A DNA stretch of 28,294 nucleotides. Origin: DAIDKA01 sp035506335. Its GTDB lineage: Bacteria; Pseudomonadota; Gammaproteobacteria; Steroidobacterales; Steroidobacteraceae. Below are positions 7,893 to 16,640 of this stretch, in pieces. Position numbers and translations under genes: made by a program. The stretch spans positions 1 through 28,294 of the forward strand of contig DATJPN010000243.1 of NCBI GenBank assembly GCA_035506335.1, written 5' to 3'. How positions within the stretch are numbered: the first letter of the stretch is position 1; every line of letters starts with the position of its first letter. A model generated the notes under the pieces. It was given only the letters and a program-made list of their open reading frames with translations. It had not been told where the DNA came from and did no database searches.

Positions 7893-8894
7893 CTACCAGG
7901 CCTGAGCGCGTGGCGCGCCGCCGGGCACGCGGTTGCCGCACAGCTGCGCCGCCAGCAGCGCGATCTCATCCCAGGCATCCCCGCGCAGGCGTCCTTTGGC
8001 CATGGCGTCGGCACGGGCCGCGCGCGACACCAGCGCGGCCGCAGTCGCGCTCAGGCGCCGCGGCCGCGGCGGCGCACTGTTGAAGCCGAAGCTGCGCGCC
8101 GGCGCCAGGCCCGCCTCGGCGGCGAGAATCGCGTGCAGCGCCTTCACCGTCGCCCATAGCACCAGCGGCAGCTCCACGTCCTCCGCGCGCAATCCCGCGA
8201 GCACCCGCAGCGCCCGCGCGGCGTCGGCCTCGGTGAGCGCACGATCGAGCTCCGCCACGTCGAAGTGCGAGCTGTCGGTGGAGCTGGCCAGCACCGCAGC
8301 CACGTCGACCCGGCCGCCGACGGCCAGCAGCGCGAGCTTCGCGAGCTCCTGTGCGGCGGCCGGCAGGTTCCCCTCGGTGCGCTCCGCGAGCAGCGCGAGC
8401 GCATCCGGCGCGATCGTGAGCCCGAGCGTGCGGGCTCGCGCCTGCAACCACTCGGGGAACTGGGCGCGCCCCGGCGGCCACATCGCGATCGACGCGCCGC
8501 GCTCTTCGACCGCGCGCGCCCAGTCGCTGCCGGCGGCATCGCGATCGAGCCGTCCGGTCAGGATCAGCAGCAGCGTATCGGCGCCCGCGCCTTCGATCAC
8601 CCGCTTGAGCACCCTGCCACCGCTCACGCCCGGCCGGCCCGACGGCAGGCGCACTTCGACGATGCGCCGCTCGGCGAACAGCGACAGGGACGCGACCGCG
8701 GCCTGCACCGCGTCCCAGTCGCCACCCCGATCCATGAAATGCACGTCGCGTTCGCTGAAGCCGGTCTCGCGGGCGCGCCGGCGCACGGCATCGGCAGCCT
8801 CGCCGGTCAGCAGCGGATCATCGCCGGATATCAGGTACACCGGCAGCAGCCGCTCTCGCAGGTGTGCAGCGAGCGACTCGGGTCTGATCTTCAA
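7893..8894 (-). CDS. holA: DNA polymerase III subunit delta
   Basis: A 333-residue protein (E. coli HolA is 343). The N-terminal part contains the family-typical LLPVYLISGDDPLLTGEAADAVR and LSLFAERRIVEVRLPSG segments, followed by LLILTGRLDRDA and the region with the LLAERTEGNLPAAAQELAKLAL helix. Delta opens the beta clamp within the clamp-loader complex. In E. coli lptE precedes holA directly; here a zincin gene and an oppositely oriented peptidase gene separate them. It heads a minus-strand run that reaches to 1184. Confidence 0.96.
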   Translation of the reverse strand: MKIRPESLAAHLRERLLPVYLISGDDPLLTGEAADAVRRRARETGFSERDVHFMDRGGDWDAVQAAVASLSLFAERRIVEVRLPSGRPGVSGGRVLKRVIEGAGADTLLLILTGRLDRDAAGSDWARAVEERGASIAMWPPGRAQFPEWLQARARTLGLTIAPDALALLAERTEGNLPAAAQELAKLALLAVGGRVDVAAVLASSTDSSHFDVAELDRALTEADAARALRVLAGLRAEDVELPLVLWATVKALHAILAAEAGLAPARSFGFNSAPPRPRRLSATAAALVSRAARADAMAKGRLRGDAWDEIALLAAQLCGNRVPGGAPRAQAW

Positions 8895-8977
8895 AGGCGG
8901 CGGCGGCAGGGGCGCATTGACATGACCGCAATGCTACCTGCGGTATATTGGGGTATCCAGCAAAACGAGCCGCAGTC
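8895..8977. promoter_or_regulatory. Divergent intergenic region between holA and pip
   Basis: This 83-base gap must carry promoters for both divergent genes. On the plus strand there is a perfect TTGACA (8917-8922) and a TATATT (8944-8949), but the spacer is 21 bases, longer than the optimal 17, so their pairing is doubtful. I see no clear minus-strand promoter for holA and no strong SD before pip. Confidence 0.35.
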
Positions 8978-10033
8978 ATGGTTACTGTAAAACGCCGCCG
9001 CCGGGCAGTTCCGGGCCCGGCCCGGCTCCCGGGCGCCGCGGGTGGCCTGTACCCGCCCATCAAGCCCTACCACAGCGGCATGCTGCGGGTGTCGGCGGTT
9101 CACGAGATCTATTACGAGGAGAGCGGCAATCCGCAGGGGAAACCCGCGGTGTTCCTGCACGGCGGACCGGGTGGCGGCACGGACCCGTCCATGCGGCAGT
9201 TCTTCGACCCGCAACGCTACCGCATCGTGCTGCTCGACCAGCGCGGCTGCGGCCGCAGCCGCCCGCACGCGAGCCTGGTCGACAACACCACCTGGCACCT
9301 GCTGCTCGACATCGAGAGCGTGCGCGAACTGCTCGGCATCGAGCGGTGGCTGGTGTTCGGCGGATCCTGGGGCTCGACGCTGGCGCTGGCCTATGCGCAG
9401 AGCCATCCGGAGCGCGTCACCGAACTGGTGCTGCGCGGCATCTTCATGCTGCGCCGCTGGGAGCTCGACTGGTTCTACCAGGATCCGGGGGGTGCTGCGG
9501 CGCTGTTCCCGGACCTGTGGGAACGGTATGTCGCGCCCATCCCCGAGGCCGAACGGCACGACATGATCCGCGCGTACTACCGGCGCCTCACGAGTCCGGA
9601 TCCGAAGGTGCTGGGGGAGGCCGCGGCGGCCTGGTCGGTGTGGGAGGGGGCGACGAGCCACCTGCGCCACAATCCGCAATACGTGGCCAGATTCGCCGGC
9701 GACCCGGCCTATGCGGCGGCTTTCGCGCGCATCGAATGCCACTATTTCATCAATGGCGGGTTCCTGCGGCAGAACGACCAGCTGCTGGCCGACGTCGACC
9801 GGATCCGGCACATACCGGCGGTGATCGTGCAGGGACGCTATGACGTCGTCTGTCCGATGCGCAGCGCCTGGGATCTGCATCGCGCCTGGCCCGAAGCACA
9901 GCTGCGGATCGTTCCCGATGCCGGTCACTCCGCGTTCGAACCGGGAAACACGCGCGAGCTGGTCGCCGCGACCGACGCCTTCGCGCCCGCGCCCGCGAAA
10001 CGCCGCCCGCGGCGGCGCCGCTCCCCGAGCTAG
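8978..10033 (+). CDS. pip: Prolyl iminopeptidase (alpha/beta hydrolase, S33 family)
   Basis: A 351-residue protein from the ATG at 8978; a TTG at 8948 would add ten residues. The enzyme removes N-terminal proline from peptides. Motifs: HGGPGGG oxyanion-hole segment at residues 61-67, LLDQRGCGRS, nucleophile S130 in GGSWGST, catalytic Asp in GRYDVVCP and His in DAGHSAFE. The family core usually begins near LYPPIKPY (about residue 24 here), so the first 23 residues, rich in Arg and Pro, are an extension. It is the only plus-strand gene between 1187 and 20449 and interrupts the usual lptE-holA junction. It ends one base before the convergent zincin gene. Confidence 0.93.
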   Translation: MVTVKRRRRAVPGPARLPGAAGGLYPPIKPYHSGMLRVSAVHEIYYEESGNPQGKPAVFLHGGPGGGTDPSMRQFFDPQRYRIVLLDQRGCGRSRPHASLVDNTTWHLLLDIESVRELLGIERWLVFGGSWGSTLALAYAQSHPERVTELVLRGIFMLRRWELDWFYQDPGGAAALFPDLWERYVAPIPEAERHDMIRAYYRRLTSPDPKVLGEAAAAWSVWEGATSHLRHNPQYVARFAGDPAYAAAFARIECHYFINGGFLRQNDQLLADVDRIRHIPAVIVQGRYDVVCPMRSAWDLHRAWPEAQLRIVPDAGHSAFEPGNTRELVAATDAFAPAPAKRRPRRRRSPS

Positions 10034-10034
10034 G

Positions 10035-10517
10035 TCAACTGCGCAGTTCACCGCTCAAGGTGTCGTCGGGACGCACGACACCGTGCGCACGCAGCCACTG
10101 CAGCGCGTCGGCCGCGTCGTTCCGGAACCACTCGCGGGTGCTCCCGAGGCGGAAGCTGTAGCCCCATTCGTCCATGTCCTGCATCAGCCGTTCGCGTCCC
10201 ACCCCGGCGAGCGCATCGGCCAGCAGGATCTGCAGGTAGCACACGGCGGACTCTTCCGGATCGTCACCGCCTGCGTCGCGATCCAGCCCCGCCCGGCGCT
10301 CCGGCGTCATGCAGATGTAGTGGCTCGCCTCGTGCAGCACGGAGTGCACGGGGGTGTCCAGGCGCGCGTACAGCGTGTCGCCCTTGAGTCCCGCCTCGCT
10401 CTCGCCCCAGTAGGATCCGGGTATCTCCTCGTGCGGCGCGACCAGGGCAAGGGTCAGGCCGTAGTGATGCAGCACGAGCGCCAGCTCGACCCGATCGACT
10501 GTCGCCAGATGCAGCAT
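10035..10517 (-). CDS. Predicted small zinc metalloprotease-like protein (HExxH), unknown function
   Basis: A 160-residue protein with no signal peptide or membrane segment. It has an HExxH motif, HEASH at residues 62-66, in the context VLHEASHYICM. A PEES segment follows at 87-90, where Glu 88 or 89 could be the third zinc ligand as in gluzincins. A conserved-looking EIPGSYWGESEAGL element precedes the motif. I believe similar uncharacterised proteins occur in other Gammaproteobacteria, but I cannot name the family. It follows lptE by 15 bases on the same strand, so it is probably the last gene of the leuS-lptE transcript. Zinc binding is inferred from the motif only. Confidence 0.75.
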   Translation of the reverse strand: MLHLATVDRVELALVLHHYGLTLALVAPHEEIPGSYWGESEAGLKGDTLYARLDTPVHSVLHEASHYICMTPERRAGLDRDAGGDDPEESAVCYLQILLADALAGVGRERLMQDMDEWGYSFRLGSTREWFRNDAADALQWLRAHGVVRPDDTLSGELRS

Positions 10518-10532
10518 GCGATCCGACGGAAT

Positions 10533-11051
10533 CTAGGGCGCCTGAAGGCTCGAGAGGCGCCGCATGACGACGTCGACCAGGTCGTGCGCGAGCGCGGACT
10601 GCAGGATGGCCTCCTCGTTGTCCTTGGCCAGGAGCTCGCTCACGGTGAAGCTGTACTCGCGCGTCGTCGCCACTTCCTGCGGCGCCAGCAACTCCCGGTC
10701 GCCCGCCGTCACCGAGAACCGCACGGTATAGGTGAGTTCGTACTCGCGCGGGAGATTGTCGGGCGACACCGACAGTATGCGTTGCGCGTGTCGGTCATCG
10801 AGGACATGGACGGTCGCCGTGGCCGCGGTCGCATCATCGGTCACGTCCACGCCGGATACCTGCAGCGCACTGCGCAGCCCGAGCACGAAGTCGCTGTCGC
10901 GATCCGGCGCCTCCACATAGGACAGCTTGAACTGGGCCGGCAGGCGCGTGCGGCCCTGAAGGTGGAACCCGCACCCCGCCAGGCACAGCGCCGCGCCCAG
11001 CAGCGATGCGGCGGCGCGCGCCCGGGCTGAGGCCTTCTCAGACAACGACAT
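10533..11051 (-). CDS. lptE: LPS-assembly lipoprotein LptE
   Basis: A 172-residue outer-membrane lipoprotein. It has a basic N-terminus, a hydrophobic core and the lipobox LAGC with lipidated Cys27, then GFHLQGRTRLP, typical of LptE (RlpB). LptE plugs the LptD barrel and helps insert lipopolysaccharide into the outer leaflet. The mature part shows the expected alternating strands and a C-terminal helical part ending MRRLSSL. Its ATG overlaps the end of leuS by 14 bases, preserving the leuS-lptE pair and suggesting translational coupling. Its maturation would use Lnt, encoded upstream in the same run. Confidence 0.95.
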   Translation of the reverse strand: MSLSEKASARARAAASLLGAALCLAGCGFHLQGRTRLPAQFKLSYVEAPDRDSDFVLGLRSALQVSGVDVTDDATAATATVHVLDDRHAQRILSVSPDNLPREYELTYTVRFSVTAGDRELLAPQEVATTREYSFTVSELLAKDNEEAILQSALAHDLVDVVMRRLSSLQAP

Positions 11052-13656
11052 TCACCAGCTTGCCGGGAACATAGATCACCTTGCGCGGCGACGCGGCGCC
11101 GATGAACTTCTGCACCCGCTCATCGGCCAGGACGATACCGCGCACCGTGGCCTCATCGGCGCCGGCGGCGATGCCGACACGCGCGCGCATCTTGCCGTTG
11201 ACCTGCACGCTGATCTCGATCTGCTCCTGCACCAGGGCTGCGGCATCCGCCGCGGGCCAGGGCTCGTCGATCAGCGCCCGGTCGTGCCCGAGCGCCTGCC
11301 ACAACACATGACACACATGCGGCACGATCGGCGAAAGCGCCGTGATGACGATGCCGAAGGCCTCCTGCCGCACGGCATGCCCCTGGGGCGAGCCGTCATC
11401 GAAACGACCCAGCGCATTCAGCAGCTCCATCACCGCCGCGATGGCCGTATTGAAGGTGCGGCGCCGGCCGATGTCATCGGTCACCTTGGCCAGGGTCTGG
11501 TGCGCGATCCGGCGCATGGCCTTCTGGCCCTCGTTCAGCGCGCCCACATCGAGCGGCGCGGCGGCGCCCGCCCGGACATGCTCATGGACGGCGGTCCACA
11601 GCCGCCGGATGAAGCGCGAGGCCCCGAGCACACCCTCGTCCGACCACTCCAGGGTCTGCTCGGGCGGCGCGGTGAACATCACGAACAGCCGCACGGTGTC
11701 GGCCCCGAAGCGCTCCACCAGCCGCTGGGGATCGACCCCGTTGTTGCGTGACTTCGACATGGTGCCGAGGCCGTCGTACTGCACCTCGACCACCTCGCCG
11801 CCGGGGAGCGTCGCCGTATGGCGCACCGTGCCGTCCCGCTCGCTGGTCGTGACCTGGGCCGGATCGAAGAACTGGCGCCGGCCTTCGGCCGGATGGCGCG
11901 AGTAGATGTGATTGAGCACCATGCCCTGCGTCAGCAGGTTGCTGAAGGGCTCATCGACGCTCGGCAGCCCGAGGTCGCGCATGACCTTGGTCCAGAAGCG
12001 CGAATACAGCAGGTGCAGGATGGCGTGTTCGATGCCCCCGATGTACTGGTCCACGGGCATCCAGTAGCGCGCCCGCTCGTCCACCATGGCCTGCGCATTG
12101 TCGAAGCTCGCATAGCGCAGGAAGTACCACGAGGAATCCACGAAGGTGTCCATGGTGTCGGTTTCGCGGCGCGCCGTGCCGCCGCATTTCGGGCACGCGC
12201 AGGCGAAGAATGCGCTCGTCCGGCCGAGCGGATTGCCGCTGCCATCGGGCACGAGGTCCTCCGGCAGCAGCACCGGCAGCTGCTCGTCCGGAACCGGCAC
12301 GTCACCACAGCTCGCGCAATGAATCAGCGGGATCGGGCATCCCCAGTAACGCTGGCGGGAAATGCCCCAGTCACGCAGGCGGAACTGCACCCGCTTGCGG
12401 CCGATGCCGCGCGCCTCGAGCGCCGCGGCGATGGCGTCCACCGCCGCCTGGAATCCCAGACCCGAGAACTCCCCGGAATTCACCGTGATGCCGTGTTCGC
12501 CGTAGGCGTCCTGCCAGGGCGCGACCACCGTGTCATAGGCGCCCGAGGCCGACTTCACCACCGTTTCGATCGGGATGCCCGAACGGGTCGCGAATTCGAA
12601 ATCCCGCTCATCGTGCGCCGGTACGCCCATGACGGCGCCCTCGCCGTATCCCATGAGCACGTAATTGGCGACCCACACCTCGATCGGCCTGCCCGTGAAG
12701 GGATGCAGCACGTGCAGCCCCGTGCGCAGGCCCTGCTTCTCCTGCACCGCGAGGTCGGCCTCCATGACGCTGCCGCGGCCGCAATCGGCCACGAACTTCG
12801 CGATCCGCGGGTCGCCCGCGGCGACCGCGGTCGCAATCGGATGCTCGGCGGCGATGGCCATGAAGGTCGCGCCGAAGAGCGTGTCGGCGCGGGTCGTGAA
12901 CACCTTGAGGGCGCCGGGTCCGCCCATCTGGCGTTCGAGATCCCCGGCATACGCGAAGGAGATCTCGGTGCCCTCGCTGCGGCCGATCCAGTTGGCCTGC
13001 ATCAGCCGCACGCGCTCCGGCCAGCCGCTCAGTGTCTCGAGCGACTCGAGCAGCTCCTGCGCGTAGCGGGTGATGTTCAGGTAATACATCGGGATCTCGC
13101 GCTTCTCGATGAGCGCGCCGGTGCGCCAGCCGCGGCCGTCTATCACCTGTTCGTTGGCGAGCACGGTCTGGTCGACCGGATCCCAGTTGACGATACCCGT
13201 GCGCCGATAGGCGATGCCGGCTTCGAGCATGCGCAGGAACAGCCACTGGTTCCAGCGGTAGTACTCAGGATCGCAGGTCGCCAGTTCCCGGCGCCAGTCG
13301 ATGCCGAGGCCGAGCGAGCGCAGCTGCCGCTTCATGTAGGCGATGTTCTCGCGGGTCCAGCGGGCCGGCGGCACGCCGTTTTGCATGGCGGCATTCTCGG
13401 CCGGCAGGCCGAATGCATCCCACCCCATCGGCTGCAGGACGTTGCGGCCCTGCATGCGCATGAAGCGCGCGAGCACATCGCCGATGGTGTAGTTGCGCAC
13501 GTGCCCCATGTGCAGCCGCCCCGACGGGTACGGGAACATGGACAGGCAGTAGTACTTCGGCCTATTCGGGATCTCCCGCGCCGCGAAGGTCCCGCTGCCG
13601 TCCCAATGCTCCTGCGCCGCCCGTTCGACGGCCGCCGGATCGTAGCTCTCCTGCAT
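11038..13656 (-). CDS. leuS: Leucyl-tRNA synthetase
   Basis: An 872-residue class I aminoacyl-tRNA synthetase of normal bacterial length. The HIGH signature is HMGH (residues 49-52) in MFPYPSGRLHMGHVRNYTIGD. A CP1 editing domain with the threonine-rich TTRADTLFGATF motif is present, along with the SWYFLRY region and two CxxC zinc pairs (HCASCGD and CACPKCGG). The KMSKS loop reads TMSKSRNNG (11749-11763), so the first Lys is Thr while the catalytic second Lys is kept. It lies 6 bases after the Do-family protease gene, which intervenes between lnt and leuS, and is followed by lptE. Confidence 0.98.
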   Translation of the reverse strand: MQESYDPAAVERAAQEHWDGSGTFAAREIPNRPKYYCLSMFPYPSGRLHMGHVRNYTIGDVLARFMRMQGRNVLQPMGWDAFGLPAENAAMQNGVPPARWTRENIAYMKRQLRSLGLGIDWRRELATCDPEYYRWNQWLFLRMLEAGIAYRRTGIVNWDPVDQTVLANEQVIDGRGWRTGALIEKREIPMYYLNITRYAQELLESLETLSGWPERVRLMQANWIGRSEGTEISFAYAGDLERQMGGPGALKVFTTRADTLFGATFMAIAAEHPIATAVAAGDPRIAKFVADCGRGSVMEADLAVQEKQGLRTGLHVLHPFTGRPIEVWVANYVLMGYGEGAVMGVPAHDERDFEFATRSGIPIETVVKSASGAYDTVVAPWQDAYGEHGITVNSGEFSGLGFQAAVDAIAAALEARGIGRKRVQFRLRDWGISRQRYWGCPIPLIHCASCGDVPVPDEQLPVLLPEDLVPDGSGNPLGRTSAFFACACPKCGGTARRETDTMDTFVDSSWYFLRYASFDNAQAMVDERARYWMPVDQYIGGIEHAILHLLYSRFWTKVMRDLGLPSVDEPFSNLLTQGMVLNHIYSRHPAEGRRQFFDPAQVTTSERDGTVRHTATLPGGEVVEVQYDGLGTMSKSRNNGVDPQRLVERFGADTVRLFVMFTAPPEQTLEWSDEGVLGASRFIRRLWTAVHEHVRAGAAAPLDVGALNEGQKAMRRIAHQTLAKVTDDIGRRRTFNTAIAAVMELLNALGRFDDGSPQGHAVRQEAFGIVITALSPIVPHVCHVLWQALGHDRALIDEPWPAADAAALVQEQIEISVQVNGKMRARVGIAAGADEATVRGIVLADERVQKFIGAASPRKVIYVPGKLVNVVV

Positions 13657-13662
13657 GGCGCG

Positions 13663-15111
13663 TCAGTTCAGGCGCAGCGGCACGAAGATCTGCTGCTCCT
13701 GGCGCTGAATCAGCAGGGCGATAGTCTTGCTGGCGGTCTTCGCCGCAGCCACGAGGTCCTGCGTGCCGAGCAGCGGCTTGCCGTTGACGCCGAGGATGAT
13801 GTCGCCCGGCTGCACGCCGGCCGCGGCGGCGGGTCCCGAGACGGTCTCGACGACGAGCGTGCCGGCGGTCTGCGCCTGCTGCCGCTCCTCGGCGGTGAGC
13901 GAACGCACGGTGAGACCGAGGCGCTCGGCCTGGCCGCTGGCCGGCCCCTTCGCGGATTTCGCGACGACCTTTTCGGTATCGTCGCTGACGAGGGCGATCT
14001 TCACGCCGATGTCCTGGGCCTTGCCGCCTCGCCACACCGACACGCGCGCATCGGAGCCGGGGTGCATGTTGGAGATCAGCAGCGACAGCTCTCCGTAGTG
14101 ATCGATGCTCTGGCCGTTGACGCCGAGGATCACATCCCCGGCCTTGATGCCGGCCCGCTCGGCGGGGCCGCCCGGCTCGACCGAACTCACCAGCGCGCCG
14201 CGCGGCCGGCCCAGGCCGAAGGACTCGGCGAAGGCGGCGTTCACGTCCTGGATCTGGACCCCGATGCGGCCGCGAACGACGTGGCCGGTCCTGATGATCT
14301 GGTTCTCGACGTTGACGGCGATGTCGATCGGGATGGCGAACGACAGTCCCATGTAGCTGCCGGTCTGGCTGAAGATCTGCGAGTTGATGCCGACGACCTC
14401 GCCGCGCGTGTTGAACAGCGGGCCGCCGGAGTTGCCCGGATTCACGGCCACGTCGGTCTGGATGAATGGCACATAGGAGGTGTCGCTGGGCAGGGAGCGC
14501 GCCGTGGCGCTGACGATGCCCGCCGTGGCCGTGTTGTCGAAGTTGAACGGCGAACCGATGGCCACGACCCACTGACCGGGCTTGAGCAGCCGCGGATCGC
14601 CGATCTTCACCACCGGCAGGTTCTGGGCATCGATCTTGATCACGGCCACGTCGGTGCGCTCGTCCTGGCCGACGACCTTGGCCTGGAACTCACGCCGGTC
14701 GGTCAGTTTCACGGTGACGGTCTGCGCCGAGGAGACGACGTGGGCATTGGTGAGGATGTAGCCGTCCGGGCTGACGATGAACCCCGAGCCGGTGCCGTGC
14801 GCCGGCGGGGCATTGCGCTGCGGCCCGCCCTCCTGGTTCGGAATGCCGAAACGGCGCAGGAAGTCGTTCAGCGGATCCTCGGCATCCGGGCCGCCGCGGC
14901 CCGCGCTCTGTGGGCGTTCGACCACTTCGACGTTGACGACCGCCGGACCGTAGCGTTCGACGAGGGCCGAGAAGTCGGGCATCGTGACCGTCGGCAGCGG
15001 TTCGGCGGCCCGGGCGGCTCCCTGGGCGAGGGACAGCCCCGGAAGCGAACCGGCGCTGAGCGTGGCGAGGATGGCGAAAACTGCCCGGCGGGCGGCCCGT
15101 GAAGAGGTCAT
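13663..15111 (-). CDS. degP: Do-family periplasmic serine endopeptidase (DegP/MucD type)
   Basis: A 482-residue HtrA-family protease and chaperone for misfolded envelope proteins. An N-terminal signal peptide is visible, with probable cleavage after SLAQ or ARA, about residue 30-36. The trypsin-like triad is H124 (LTNAHVV), D154 (RTDVAVIKID) and S228 (NPGNSGGPLFN). Two PDZ domains follow, about residues 265-365 and 385-480, with VEPGGPAERAGIKAGDVILG and VQPGDIILGVNG. The VPFIQTDVAVNPGNSGG region resembles MucD/DegQ more than E. coli DegP, so the symbol is approximate. It sits between lnt (3 bases away) and leuS (6 bases away), apparently in one operon. Confidence 0.95.
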   Translation of the reverse strand: MTSSRAARRAVFAILATLSAGSLPGLSLAQGAARAAEPLPTVTMPDFSALVERYGPAVVNVEVVERPQSAGRGGPDAEDPLNDFLRRFGIPNQEGGPQRNAPPAHGTGSGFIVSPDGYILTNAHVVSSAQTVTVKLTDRREFQAKVVGQDERTDVAVIKIDAQNLPVVKIGDPRLLKPGQWVVAIGSPFNFDNTATAGIVSATARSLPSDTSYVPFIQTDVAVNPGNSGGPLFNTRGEVVGINSQIFSQTGSYMGLSFAIPIDIAVNVENQIIRTGHVVRGRIGVQIQDVNAAFAESFGLGRPRGALVSSVEPGGPAERAGIKAGDVILGVNGQSIDHYGELSLLISNMHPGSDARVSVWRGGKAQDIGVKIALVSDDTEKVVAKSAKGPASGQAERLGLTVRSLTAEERQQAQTAGTLVVETVSGPAAAAGVQPGDIILGVNGKPLLGTQDLVAAAKTASKTIALLIQRQEQQIFVPLRLN

Positions 15112-15114
15112 GTA

Positions 15115-16623
15115 CTACTCCGACGCAATGAATTTGAATGCCAGGACCACCGCCAGCGTGGTGGCGCCGAGGGAAATTATCAACCAGTTTCCGAACCGGG
15201 CAAATGGCGGCAGCCCGAGCATCGGAATCACCGCGCCACGCAGCACCGCCGGGACATAACCCGGCGCCGTGGCGAGCACGCGCCCGTCGGGTCCGATGAG
15301 CGCGGAAATGCCGTCATTGGCGGCGCGCAGCAGGTAGCGGCCGGACTCGATGGCGCGCATCTGGGCGATCTGCAGATGCTGGTGCCGGGCCGTGGATTGG
15401 CCGAACCAGCCGTCATTCGTCACGGTCACAAGTGCGTTGGCCGTGCGCAGCATGTCGAGGTTCGAACTGCCGTACGCGTCGTCGTAGCAGATGGCCGGCA
15501 GCAGCACCAGGCCCCCGGCCGCCAGCGGCGGCTGGTGCGTCGCGCCGTAGCGGAAGCTCTGGTAGGGCAGGTTCATGATCTCGAGCCAGCGGCGGGCGAA
15601 AGACGGCAGCGGGATCACCTCGGTGAAGGGCACCAGGTGCTGCTTGTCGTACCAGGCGACGCTCTCGCCCATCGTCAGGATCGAGTTGTAGTAGTCGCCA
15701 CCGGCGGTCTCGCGCAACATGCCGGCCACGAGCGCGGAGTGTTGCGCGCGCGCCTCGTGATAGCGGTCGAGCAGGTAATCCCCGAGGTGCTGGGCCACAT
15801 CCGGCAAGGCGGCCTCGGGCCAGACGACGACCTGCGCGCCCAGCGCCCGGCGCGTCAGGTCGCGGTAGATGTCGAGCTGGGTGTCACGATGCGCGTCCTG
15901 CCACTTCTCATCCTCGGGAATGGCCCCCTGCACGATGGCCACGGTGATGGCCGGACCCGCCGGATGGGTCCAGGACAGGCCGCGCAGCGCCCCGGGGACC
16001 ACCCAGACCAGCAGCAGCACCGCCGCGGCCAGCAGCCGCTCGCGCCGGGTGCCCCACGCCAGGGTCACGAGCGCGCCCGCCCCGAGCAGCAGCAGCGCCG
16101 AGACCCCGTATACGCCCAGCACCGGGGCGAGACCCGCCATCCAGGTGCCGGTCTGCGAGTAGCCGAGCGACAGCCACGGAAAGCCGGTCAGGAACCAGCC
16201 GCGAAACCATTCGACCAGCAGCCAGGCGGCCGGCAGACCGGCCATCCAGCGCAGCGCACCCGAGGCCGGCAGCCAGCGGGCCACGGCCCAGCCGAGCAGC
16301 GCCCCGTACAGCGCCAGGGCGCATACGAGGGCGCCCATCGCGATCAGGGCCACCCACACCGGCGCCCCGCCGATCTGGTGGATGCTGATGTAGAGCCAGT
16401 AGGTGCCCGTGGCGAAGGTGCCCGCGTTGAACCAGAACCCCAGCGCCGCGGCATGCCGCGGCGGCGAGTCCTGCCACAGCGCCATCAGCAACGCGGGCAG
16501 CAGCAGCGCCAGCAGCCACAGGTTCGGGGGCGCGAAGGCGGCCGCAAGCGCCGACCCGGACACCGCCGCGAGGGCCAGCCGGACGCGCCGGTCCGCGAGC
16601 AGCGGATGGGGATTCAGCGTCAC
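15115..16623 (-). CDS. lnt: Apolipoprotein N-acyltransferase
   Basis: A 502-residue protein that adds the third acyl chain to lipoproteins in the inner membrane. I chose the GTG at 16623: it is the first start codon after the corC stop (16641), and the length matches E. coli (512); the frame open further upstream is a shadow over corC. About six N-terminal hydrophobic segments (residues 13-210) precede a periplasmic nitrilase domain with E270 (VVWPEAALPD), K327 (WYDKQHLVPFTE) and C379 (AICYDDAYG). A final membrane helix lies at about 477-498. The residue after Cys-Tyr is Asp381, where other Lnt proteins have Glu. The gene is downstream of corC as in E. coli. Confidence 0.96.
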   Translation of the reverse strand: MTLNPHPLLADRRVRLALAAVSGSALAAAFAPPNLWLLALLLPALLMALWQDSPPRHAAALGFWFNAGTFATGTYWLYISIHQIGGAPVWVALIAMGALVCALALYGALLGWAVARWLPASGALRWMAGLPAAWLLVEWFRGWFLTGFPWLSLGYSQTGTWMAGLAPVLGVYGVSALLLLGAGALVTLAWGTRRERLLAAAVLLLVWVVPGALRGLSWTHPAGPAITVAIVQGAIPEDEKWQDAHRDTQLDIYRDLTRRALGAQVVVWPEAALPDVAQHLGDYLLDRYHEARAQHSALVAGMLRETAGGDYYNSILTMGESVAWYDKQHLVPFTEVIPLPSFARRWLEIMNLPYQSFRYGATHQPPLAAGGLVLLPAICYDDAYGSSNLDMLRTANALVTVTNDGWFGQSTARHQHLQIAQMRAIESGRYLLRAANDGISALIGPDGRVLATAPGYVPAVLRGAVIPMLGLPPFARFGNWLIISLGATTLAVVLAFKFIASE

Positions 16624-16640
16624 GATGGTCGGCGGCTGCG

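Noticed and set aside
8917..8949. TTGACA and TATATT as a strong pip promoter
   Set aside because: The 21-base spacer is too long for a standard sigma-70 promoter, so I keep it only as a weak possibility within the intergenic entry.
11818..15102. 1094-codon open plus-strand frame opposite leuS and the Do protease
   Set aside because: It is antisense to two proteins with full sets of family motifs. Its product is His/Arg/Ala/Gly-rich without domains, as expected for the complementary frame of G+C-rich genes.
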